A stretch of 13,405 nucleotides of DNA, taken from an uncultured Clostridia bacterium (GTDB taxonomy: Bacteria; Bacillota_A; Clostridia; TANB77; CAG-508). Both the position numbers and the translations under genes were made by a program. The stretch lies in the NCBI GenBank assembly GCA_944393295.1, contig CALXZR010000083.1, forward strand, positions 1 through 13,405. Reading direction: 5' to 3'. Below are positions 7,125 through 13,405 of the stretch, in pieces. Below the pieces are notes generated by a model. That model had not been told where the DNA came from. It did no database searches and worked only from the letters and a program-made list of their open reading frames with translations. How positions within the stretch are numbered: position 1 is the stretch's first letter; each line of letters opens with the position of its first letter.

Positions 7125-7874
7125 ATGGGAAAAACAATTAATTTAAATGCTACCACAAAAGAAATAAAATTTTTTGAAGAATATCCACCAAATGCAAACT
7201 TAAGTGATAAAGAGACTGATTATTTAAAATATGGTTTTTTCCACTTTACATCTACCGAAAATTTAAAGAAAGGAAAAGATGGCAGATACGAAACTTCTAT
7301 AGAACAACAAGGGATAAATGCAGATATTGGAGAAAGAAGTAAAGGATATGAAACCCAAAAAAGAGCTTATTTTTCTATTGGTTCAGAAGGAGTTTGTGGA
7401 ATAATAAATAGACTAATTTATTTGACAATGAAAAAACTTCAAGAGCAAGGTTTAGCTGAAAATGAAGCTAAACAAAAGGCTTTTGAAAATGCTATGACTA
7501 CACTTGAAAACTCTGTTTATCTAAAAATGAATATTCAAGATGGCTTAGAATATGATAGTGAAGATTTTATGACACAAAGAAATAGTCATACAATTGCTGG
7601 AGTTCGAATACCACCAGATAAGTTATCATTACTTAGTATAAATGGTTCAAATAATGCTTTAGATGTTTTTGAATATTTTTATAAAAACACAGAAATTTCT
7701 AAATTAAGACTAAATCAAAATGAGAATAATTTTTTAAAAGAATTTGTAGCTTTTACTAGAGAAAAAAGTAAAGCTCCAAGACCTCAAGTATTATCTCCAC
7801 TTAAAAAACTAGAACTTGGAAAAGAACTAGAACCTCATGAAATTTCAAAAGATAAACAATCAGAAGAAAAATAA
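7125..7874 (+). CDS. unrecognised protein with an HFTS motif
   Basis: I do not recognise this 249-residue soluble protein. No signal peptide or membrane helix is visible. Notable runs are YGFFHFTSTENL (36-47), INADIGERSKGYETQKRAYFSIGSEG (64-89), NSHTIAGVRIPPDKLSLL (153-170) and ALDVFEYFYKN (178-188); the tail from about 213 is charged and Pro/Lys/Glu-rich and looks disordered. The pattern 'aromatic-HFT-x-x-ENL ... G-I/L ... IG..S.G' is loosely reminiscent of ADP-ribosyltransferase-like folds (KptA, DarT), but no diagnostic catalytic triad can be shown, so function is left open. The ATG at 7125 is preferred over an ATG 12 codons upstream because AAGGAG stands just before it. Likely second gene of an operon with the pseudouridine synthase (19-base gap), ending at a strong terminator. 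Confidence 0.8.
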   Translation: MGKTINLNATTKEIKFFEEYPPNANLSDKETDYLKYGFFHFTSTENLKKGKDGRYETSIEQQGINADIGERSKGYETQKRAYFSIGSEGVCGIINRLIYLTMKKLQEQGLAENEAKQKAFENAMTTLENSVYLKMNIQDGLEYDSEDFMTQRNSHTIAGVRIPPDKLSLLSINGSNNALDVFEYFYKNTEISKLRLNQNENNFLKEFVAFTREKSKAPRPQVLSPLKKLELGKELEPHEISKDKQSEEK

Positions 7875-7879
7875 AATTT

Positions 7880-7907
7880 AAAAGAGCAGTCTTACGATTG
7901 CTCTTTT
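7880..7907. terminator. bidirectional intrinsic terminator
   Basis: A 9-bp stem (AAAAGAGCA at 7880-7888, TGCTCTTTT at 7899-7907) with a 10-base loop, T-rich on the right for the plus strand and on the left (after tdk) for the minus strand. It sits between the converging ends of the 249-aa gene and tdk and can serve both. Confidence 0.85.
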
Positions 7908-7910
7908 ATT

Positions 7911-8460
7911 TTAAACTTTTATTTCTCCATTTATCAATTTATTATAACAACTACTGCAAACAGGAATATAAATATCGTCTCCTCCAACTAATACATCTCC
8001 TGTTTTTTGTACTTTACAATAACTATAAGTAGCATTTTCACATTTGCAAACCTCACAAATTGATGTCATCATTTGAACATTATCTGCACAGCATAAAATA
8101 TCTCCCATTTTTCCAAAAGGCTTTTTTTCTGTTGTAAGATTTAATCCTGCAATGAAGAATTTTTTTCCTTTGCTCTCTAATTCTTGAATTGCCTTTATAT
8201 CTCCTTTCAAAAATTGAAATTCATCTATTAAATATACATCTGCATCATAGTTTTTAATTTCATCTATTTTTTCTATATTTATAGCATCTATTTTTTTACC
8301 ATTTCTATCAATTAGACTATCTTCAGAAAATCTATCATCTATTAAAGGTTTAAAAACCTTGATTTTCTTTCCTGCAATTTTTTGTCTATGTGCTTCATCT
8401 ATAATTCTACCGAGTTTTACCGCATCTCATTGGTCCTGAAAAAACATTTATATTACCCAT
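7911..8460 (-). CDS. tdk: thymidine kinase, read through a +1 frameshift at CGG
   Basis: Type II thymidine kinase phosphorylates thymidine to dTMP in the salvage pathway. Frame one starts at ATG 8460: MGNINVFSGPMRCGKT, i.e. the first strand and the P-loop, then CGG (8412-8410) and a TAG (8409-8407). Skipping one base restores the rest: GRIIDEAHRQKIAGKKIKVFKP, Walker B YLIDEFQFL, FIAGLNLTTEKKPFGKM, and a zinc site with two CxxC pairs (CEVC, CSSC) near the C-terminus. The shifted product is 182 aa, close to the family's roughly 190, and no domain is missing. Everything outside the single extra base is well conserved, so this is either a translated frameshift gene, a very young pseudogene or a sequence error. 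The ATG has no ribosome binding site of its own; a short leader ORF with one ends 1 base upstream. Without a shift only a 16-residue N-terminal peptide and, from ATG 8210, a 99-aa C-terminal piece without a P-loop could be made. Confidence 0.85.
8410..8415 (-). other. putative +1 frameshift site ACT-CGG-TAG in tdk
   Basis: After codon 16 (ACT, Thr of the P-loop GKT) the zero frame reads CGG then TAG. The +1 frame reads GGT AGA ATT (Gly-Arg-Ile) and continues the kinase. An in-frame stop directly after the slow codon resembles the arrangement at the prfB +1 site, but no upstream Shine-Dalgarno-like stimulator is visible. Confidence 0.55.
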
Positions 8461-8461
8461 T

Positions 8462-8491
8462 TTAGTATTTTTTTGCCTTATATTTTGGCAT
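8462..8491 (-). CDS. possible 9-codon leader peptide of tdk
   Basis: ATG at 8491 follows a perfect AGGAGG (8502-8497) by 5 bases and encodes MPKYKAKKY before TAA at 8464-8462; the tdk ATG begins after 1 more base. As tdk's ATG lacks its own site, the leader could feed ribosomes to it by termination-reinitiation. Alternatively, removing one base from the A7 run (8474-8468) would fuse it in frame to tdk as a longer N-terminus (MPKYKAKNTKMGNINV...). Other thymidine kinases need no such extension. Confidence 0.4.
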   Translation of the reverse strand: MPKYKAKKY

Positions 8492-8529
8492 TTTTTCCTC
8501 CTATTTTTCTTTATCTATAAACCAAATTT

Positions 8530-8538
8530 AGTATAGCA
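8530..8538 (-). promoter_or_regulatory. extended -10 promoter of tdk
   Basis: TGCTATACT on the minus strand (8538-8530) is an extended -10 element; no good -35 is seen at 17 bases, which extended -10 promoters tolerate. It lies about 39 bases upstream of the leader ATG at 8491. Confidence 0.5.
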
Positions 8539-8605
8539 TAAATTTTTACAAAAAACTATATTTTTTTTATTATTTTTATAATATAAACTATTTTTTATAC
8601 AAATA

Positions 8606-8634
8606 TTGACTATATTTTTATCAAAGAATATAAT
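8606..8634 (+). promoter_or_regulatory. sigma-A promoter of the 152-aa membrane protein gene
   Basis: TTGACT (8606-8611), 17 bases, and a perfect TATAAT (8629-8634) are seen. The start of transcription would be near 8641; AAGGAG (8657-8662) precedes the ATG at 8671 by 8 bases. Confidence 0.8.
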
Positions 8635-8670
8635 ATGGATAATGGTAAAATAATATAAGGAGAAAAAGCT

Positions 8671-9129
8671 ATGTATGATGAAAACACTTTTAAAAATTAT
8701 ATCTTTTGGATAAAAGTAAAAAGAGTATTTTTCATGGTTGTCTTTAGTATTATTGGTGCTGCTATTGGTGTTGCACTTAGCGAACTTATAGTAAATATTC
8801 TTAGATTTGATACTTATTTACGTCCAGTTATAATTACAATTTCAACCCTACTATTCTTTGCTATATCATTACTTGTTACTGCTGGAACAGGCAAAGAAGT
8901 TCAAGATGGATATTGGAAAATTGCAGTTCTTAGAAAACTTACAGTTATTTCTAAAAAATTAGATAATGTACAAATATCTTCTACAAATTCAAAATCTGTA
9001 TCTACAGAAAATTTATCTTCTACAATTCATAAAGTAATTACAGATTCTTTAGAAGACGACACAGAAACTTTAAAAGAAGATGAAAGTAAAAATTCTAAAC
9101 CTAAAACAAAATCTAAAAAAAATAATTAA
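8671..9129 (+). CDS. small two-helix membrane protein, unknown function
   Basis: A 152-residue protein I cannot assign to a named family. It has a short charged N-terminus, two membrane helices (about 19-44, VFFMVVFSIIGAAIGVALSELIVNIL, and 52-72, PVIITISTLLFFAISLLVTAG), and a hydrophilic cytoplasm-sized tail (about 75-152). The tail starts GKEVQDGYWKIAVLRKLTVISKKLD and ends in a Ser/Thr/Asp-rich then lysine-rich, probably disordered segment (SKPKTKSKKNN). The first helix is rich in Gly/Ala (IIGAAIGVALSE), which suggests helix packing. Strong ribosome binding site, own near-consensus promoter and own terminator, so it is a monocistronic unit. Could be a membrane anchor for a partner not in this window. 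Confidence 0.82.
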   Translation: MYDENTFKNYIFWIKVKRVFFMVVFSIIGAAIGVALSELIVNILRFDTYLRPVIITISTLLFFAISLLVTAGTGKEVQDGYWKIAVLRKLTVISKKLDNVQISSTNSKSVSTENLSSTIHKVITDSLEDDTETLKEDESKNSKPKTKSKKNN

Positions 9130-9135
9130 AAAATA

Positions 9136-9163
9136 AAAACCTTAGAAAAAATTCTAAGGTTTT
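9136..9163. terminator. bidirectional intrinsic terminator
   Basis: A perfect 12-bp stem (AAAACCTTAGAA 9136-9147; TTCTAAGGTTTT 9152-9163) with an AAAA loop, followed by CTTTTTA on the plus strand and by a T-rich run on the minus strand. It ends both the 152-aa gene and pgi, which converge here. Confidence 0.9.
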
Positions 9164-9167
9164 CTTT

Positions 9168-10463
9168 TTAATATCCTGGTTTTTCTAATAGATGAAACAT
9201 ATTCTTTTTATATTCTTCTACACCTGGTTGATTAAAAGGATTTACTCCAAGTAAATTACCAGACATTGCTACCGCTTTTTCAAAGAAATAAATCAATTGT
9301 CCCATATTTTCCTCATCTAATTTATCTATCTCTATTTGCATATTTGGAACATTTCCTGTAACATGAGCTTTTATTGTCCCTTCCATTGCTTTATTATTTA
9401 CATAGCCTAAATTCTTACCTGCTAAATAGTTTAGTCCATCTAAATTTTGATCGTCTGCTTGAATTGTAATTTCAGAGCTATTTTGACCTATTTTTAATAC
9501 AGTTTCCATTAAATCTCTTCTACCATCTTGAATATATTGTCCCATAGAATGTAAATCTGTTGTTAAATCCACACCTGCTGGAAAAATTCCTTTTTTGTCC
9601 TTGCCTTCACTTTCTCCATAAAGTTGTTTCCACCATTCTGTAAAGTAATGAAGCTTAGGTTCATAATTTGCTAAAATTTCAATATTTTTTCCTGAATTGT
9701 AAAGCATATTTCTAATTACTGCATATTTATAGCAATCATTATATTTTAAATTAGAATCTGAATACTTGTCTTGTGCTTCTTTTGCACCTGCCATTAGTTT
9801 ATCTATATTAATACCAGCAGCAGCTATTGGCAATAATCCAACTGCTGTAAGTACAGAAAATCTACCACCTACATTATCTGGTATAACAAAAGTTTCATAT
9901 TTTTCCTCATCTGCTAAAGTTTTCAAAGCTCCTTTTTGTTTATCTGTAGTTACATATATTCTTTTTCTAGCTTCTTTTACTCCATATTTTGTTTCTAGAA
10001 CATCTCTAAAAATTCTAAAAGCAATTGCTGGTTCTGTTGTAGTTCCAGATTTAGATATAACATTTACAGAAATATCTTTTCCAGCAACAAATTCTAATAA
10101 ATCGTTCATATATACTGGACTTAAATTGTTTCCAGCATAAACTATTTGTGGTGTTTTTTCGTTTGGCATTCCATTGTAAAAAGTATGAGTTAAACTATCT
10201 ATTACTGCTCTAGCTCCTAAATAAGAACCTCCTATACCTATTACAATTAAAACATCTGAATCTCTTTGAATTTTTTTTGCAGCTTTTTTAATTCTTGTAA
10301 ATTCTTCTTTATCGTAATTTGTTGGTAATTCTAACCATCCTAAAAATTCCTTTTCATTATTTGCTTTTTTATGAAGATCTTTGTGAATCTTACTTACAAT
10401 TTGACTATATTCTTTCATAGCCTCTTCTGTAATACTAGAATTTTCAAAATTAAATTTTAACAT
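9168..10463 (-). CDS. pgi: glucose-6-phosphate isomerase
   Basis: Pgi (431 aa, near the Bacillus-type length of about 450) interconverts glucose-6-phosphate and fructose-6-phosphate in glycolysis/gluconeogenesis. The sequence shows [23 protein letters not shown] (40-62), [13 protein letters not shown] (76-88), [17 protein letters not shown] (136-152), the signature [15 protein letters not shown] (198-212), [27 protein letters not shown] (283-309) and the C-terminal signature [19 protein letters not shown] (402-420). By comparison with the family Glu284, His305 and Lys419 are the catalytic residues, all present. AGGAGG (10474-10469) stands 5 bases before the ATG. It is transcribed alone from its own promoter and ends at the strong terminator shared with the 152-aa gene. 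Confidence 0.97.
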   Translation of the reverse strand: MLKFNFENSSITEEAMKEYSQIVSKIHKDLHKKANNEKEFLGWLELPTNYDKEEFTRIKKAAKKIQRDSDVLIVIGIGGSYLGARAVIDSLTHTFYNGMPNEKTPQIVYAGNNLSPVYMNDLLEFVAGKDISVNVISKSGTTTEPAIAFRIFRDVLETKYGVKEARKRIYVTTDKQKGALKTLADEEKYETFVIPDNVGGRFSVLTAVGLLPIAAAGINIDKLMAGAKEAQDKYSDSNLKYNDCYKYAVIRNMLYNSGKNIEILANYEPKLHYFTEWWKQLYGESEGKDKKGIFPAGVDLTTDLHSMGQYIQDGRRDLMETVLKIGQNSSEITIQADDQNLDGLNYLAGKNLGYVNNKAMEGTIKAHVTGNVPNMQIEIDKLDEENMGQLIYFFEKAVAMSGNLLGVNPFNQPGVEEYKKNMFHLLEKPGY

Positions 10464-10514
10464 ATAATCCTCCTCTGCTTTTAAGTTTATTTTCTCCTTT
10501 GTATTTTCAAGAAG

Positions 10515-10523
10515 ATTATACCA
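10515..10523 (-). promoter_or_regulatory. extended -10 promoter of pgi
   Basis: TGGTATAAT on the minus strand (10523-10515) is a perfect extended -10; the -35 region is weak. It lies about 50 bases upstream of the pgi ATG, in the gap after the LRR gene. No hairpin terminator is visible between the LRR gene and pgi, so some read-through into pgi is possible. Confidence 0.6.
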
Positions 10524-10561
10524 TAAATAGTTTTAAAATTATATGTTTTTTATGTGAAATT

Positions 10562-13295
10562 TTACCAAACTGAATCATTACTCCAATTTGTTCCATCTTC
10601 AGTTAAGCTATCTTTGTTTACTAGTCCAGTATTATTAGATAGATTAATTTTTTGCAAGCTACCATTTTTATTTAAAGTTTTTAAAATATTAAATGTATTG
10701 TATGTAACTTTTTCTCCATTTATTTCTTTATAAAAATCATCATATAAACAATTATTGCTTAAGTCTAATTCTTTTAAATTTACTAAATTTTCTAAAGCTG
10801 AAATATCTGTTATGCTTGAGTCTGTTATTTTTATAGTATTTAGTTTTGTAAGTTCTTCTAATCCACTTAAAGAGCTTATTCCTGTTTTATACATTGAAAG
10901 TGTAGTTAAATTTTTTAGTTTTTCAATTCCTTTTAAGGACTTTAAATTAAAATAATCTGAATTGTAAACACCTAAAGTAAAAGAAGTAACCACATTATTT
11001 TCTGAAAAATTATTTAAACTTTCAATAGAATTAAACATAGGTCTTCCTGTCTTATTAAAACTACTAATAGATATTGTTTTTAATTTATTTAAGATTTCTG
11101 CATTTTCAAATAATTTATCAAAGCTTTCTTGTGGCACATTGGTTATACTTAAACTTAAACTTTCTAAATTTACTGCAAAGCTTAAATCTGGAATATATTC
11201 TGTAGCATTTTGATGGTAAGATGTACAACTACTTGGAACTATTACAGAAAAACTTGGGTAACCTAAATAAATATCTGTTAACTTACTACAAGCAGTTAAA
11301 TCAATTACTTCTCCTTTTAAATCAACTACATAAACATATCCAGCTCCTCTAATCCTCGTTATTTCTGTACAGCTATTTAATTGTTTCCATAAAGATGTTT
11401 TTGTTAAAATAATTCCACCACATAACACATTTAAAAAACCATTTTGATTTCCATTATTACAATTTGATATAGCTTTTTGTATAGTATTTAATTGTATATT
11501 TTCATTATCTAGTACAAGTGTTTTCACAGAGATTTTATTTTGCACAGTTAAGTTTTCTAGTATAGATAGATCAGTTACACTTGTTCCTCTTAAATCTAGT
11601 TCTACTAAATTTGGCATATTGCTTATGAAATCTATACTTGTTAAATTTGTTAATCCATATAATTGCAAACATTTTATATTTGGCGTTGTAGCTAAAACCT
11701 CATTTATTTTACTATTGCTTAAATCTTTGCAACCATATAAACTTAAATATTCTACTTCATCATTGTTTATAAGTGCTGCAATTTCCATAGATTCATCGTT
11801 TAAATTGCTACCTTTATAATCTAATCTATCACTTGTATTAAACAAAGCTAAATACTTTTCTGGTATTTCTCTATTACCTACTGTTATTGCTAAAACTTTG
11901 TCTCTCATTAAAGCCATATCTTCATTTACTATATTTGTACATCCGTTCAAGTATAAAAATGATAAAGAACTAATATCTTTTATATAACTTATCCATTTTA
12001 AATTTGTATTATAGCTCATAGAAAGTCTTCTAAAATTTTTTCCTTCTAAACTAGCTAATGCATCTTCTTCTGCATTTTTTCCTTTATTTTCTAAATTTAC
12101 ATCATAAACTTCATTTGCTCCTAAATTACAACTATTTGCATAAATATCTATCAAATTATTCATATTTTCTAATTCTTTTAAAGTTGTTAAATTTCTATTG
12201 CTATTAACATCAAAATATTCTACATTAATATAATTTTGTATTCCACTTAAGCTAGTTAAATTATTATAATCTAAATATATATTTTTTACAGAACTTTTCG
12301 TTTCAGTTGCTAATAAGTCCATAAATTCTATTGATTGAAGATTACTATTTTCTGTAATTTCTACTGTTTCTAAATTATTCCATACAGCTCCTGTATTTTG
12401 AGTAAAAAACATTTCTATTTGTTCATTTGCCATTTTTTTCAAACTTATATAATTTATATTATTTATCTTTGATAAACTACTATAATCTGAAATGGTACTG
12501 TTTTCTATAATTATATCTGTAATTCTTGTTGCGTTTTCTATGCCAGCTAAGCTCTGTATATTTGCATCTTTTATAGTTAACTCTTGTAGGGAAACAAAAT
12601 TATACAATTCTTTAAAATCAGCTTCTGATATATCTCCCGTTAGAGACAATTTTTTTATACTTTTAATATTTTCTGCTGTGATTGAATTTCCATCATTTAG
12701 TAATTGTGCCCATTTACTATTTTCTTCAAAAACTACTCTTAAAGGATTATCTGAATCTAGTTCTTCTTCAGAGCAACCAATTATTTCATTATCATTTTTA
12801 CAGTAGTAAACTTTTAAATCACTAGTTACTCCATAAACATCTTCTAGTAAAGTATATTCTCTATATGTTTTTCCTTCTGTATCCCCACCTTTTATTTGTG
12901 AACGTATATCTTCTGGTAAAGCAGATTTATTAACTAAATAATAAGCTTTTCCATTTTCATCTACAACATAATCACATGCACCATATCCATTTTTTCTAGG
13001 ACTATAAATCCAATTAGAACTTTCAGAATAATTTTGTAATTCTGTTATTTTATTTTCATTTTTATTCATCTCATCATAGTGTCCTATATAATAGGAATTT
13101 AAGTACTCTTCTAAAACTGCTACACTTTGCATATATGTTGCATTTTGTGCTTGAGTAATTATCCCATTATCGCCAATTACTGCATTTAAACTTACTCCTG
13201 CTAAAATTAGCATTACTATTATGGATATTACTAAAGCAATTAAGGTTATTCCGTTTTATTTGCTTTAAATCTTGAAATAATTTTCTTTCGTTCAT
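10562..13295 (-). CDS. prepilin-like leucine-rich-repeat surface protein, +1 frameshift at CGG
   Basis: The start is ATG 13295 with AGGAGG 10 bases upstream, giving MNERKLFQDLKQIK, then CGG (13253-13251). A +1 shift there continues with GITLIALVISII... (the class III prepilin-like leader; cleavage expected after Gly15), a hydrophobic helix, and the rest of a 910-aa protein. Glu5 of classical pilins is replaced by Ala (ITLIA), as in many Clostridia proteins of this type. Residues about 30-70 hold the pilin-like helix (GDNGIITQAQNATYMQSVAVLEEYL). About 95-170 is a small module (DYVVDENGKAYYLVNK...VYGVTSDLKVYYC). From about 211 to the end are irregular LRRs of SDS22/internalin type (e.g. LKNLTTLSMYKTGISSLSGLEEL, LVNLKELDLSNN). 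Probably membrane- or surface-displayed and involved in binding; the ligand is unknown. Without the shift, the main frame would open only at ATG 13213, inside the membrane helix, losing the leader. Confidence 0.8.
13251..13256 (-). other. putative +1 frameshift site AAA-CGG-AAT in the LRR gene
   Basis: The zero frame reads 14 codons, CGG, then 27 unrelated codons to TAA. Dropping the C gives AAA-GGA-ATA-ACC, i.e. Lys-Gly-Ile-Thr, exactly the expected prepilin cleavage motif. No stem-loop or Shine-Dalgarno-like stimulator is evident nearby. Confidence 0.55.
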
Positions 13296-13336
13296 TTTTT
13301 GCTTTCCTCCTAAGTTTATTTTCTATAATTTAATTT

Positions 13337-13362
13337 GGAGAAAAGAATTTAATCTTTTCTCC
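13337..13362. repeat. perfect 10-bp inverted repeat upstream of the LRR gene
   Basis: GGAGAAAAGA (13337-13346) and TCTTTTCTCC (13353-13362) form a perfect stem with a 6-base loop, about 42 bases upstream of the LRR ATG. Neither side has a clear U-tract, so it is a poor terminator; it could be a leader hairpin, an operator or the remains of a terminator for a gene beyond the window. No promoter could be called in 13296-13405. Confidence 0.5.
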
Positions 13363-13405
13363 TTCAATCCATAAAAAACAAACATGTCTAATGACTTTTG
13401 CTTTT

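Noticed and set aside
8407..8415. Simple pseudogene explanation for tdk
   Set aside because: Not fully excluded, but the gene shows no other lesion, and the LRR gene carries the same kind of lesion at the same rare codon, so I treat both as one phenomenon.
8410..13253. CGG reassigned to another amino acid (as in some Firmicutes)
   Set aside because: A sense reassignment would not repair the reading frame: the zero frame meets TAG directly after CGG in tdk and reads unrelated residues in the LRR gene.
13254..13257. Homopolymer error in the AAAA run as cause of the LRR frameshift
   Set aside because: Removing one A also restores the frame (giving Ile-Asn-Gly-Ile-Thr), but dropping the C gives the more typical Lys-Gly-Ile-Thr and matches the tdk case. 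Read data would decide.
13337..13362. Intrinsic terminator call for the right-end hairpin
   Set aside because: The stem is perfect but neither flank has a run of Ts, so it is listed only as an inverted repeat.

Overview
The window is very AT-rich chromosomal DNA. It carries a complete eight-gene spoIIIA operon, so the host is an endospore-forming Firmicute, most likely an uncultured low-GC member of the Clostridia. Other signs agree: strong AGGAGG-type ribosome binding sites, TTG/GTG starts, TATAAT-type promoters and a prepilin-like 'GITLIALV' secretion leader of the kind common in gut Clostridia. No mobile element, CRISPR array, tRNA or rRNA was seen.

Layout. On the minus strand from about 6059 down to 70 lie spoIIIAA-AB-AC-AD-AE-AF-AG-AH, tightly packed, then holA (DNA polymerase III delta subunit) with its own sigma-A promoter. 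Together the SpoIIIA proteins form the mother-cell side of the SpoIIIA-SpoIIQ feeding channel, powered by the AAA-type ATPase SpoIIIAA. Divergent from the operon, a plus-strand pair encodes an RluA/RluD-type pseudouridine synthase and an unrecognised 249-residue protein, closed by a bidirectional terminator at 7880-7907. A type II thymidine kinase (tdk, minus) and a small two-helix membrane protein (plus) are divergently transcribed from 8461-8670. A second bidirectional terminator (9136-9163) separates the membrane protein from pgi (glucose-6-phosphate isomerase, minus). The right end is a 910-residue surface-type protein (minus) with a prepilin-like N-terminus fused to a long leucine-rich-repeat region.

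Main observation. Two otherwise well-conserved genes, tdk and the pilin-LRR gene, can only be read complete with a +1 frameshift. Each shift falls exactly on a CGG codon (8412-8410 and 13253-13251, minus strand). I checked every CCG/CGG trinucleotide in the roughly 4,100 codons of the window: CGG occurs in frame nowhere else. In both cases skipping the C of CGG and reading the following GGN as glycine restores the expected protein (P-loop GKT-G-RII in Tdk; prepilin K-G-ITLIALV in the LRR protein). This suggests that CGG is unassigned or very poorly decoded in this organism and acts as a +1 frameshift signal. The competing explanation, two independent sequencing or mutational C insertions, is less economical but cannot be excluded from one window.
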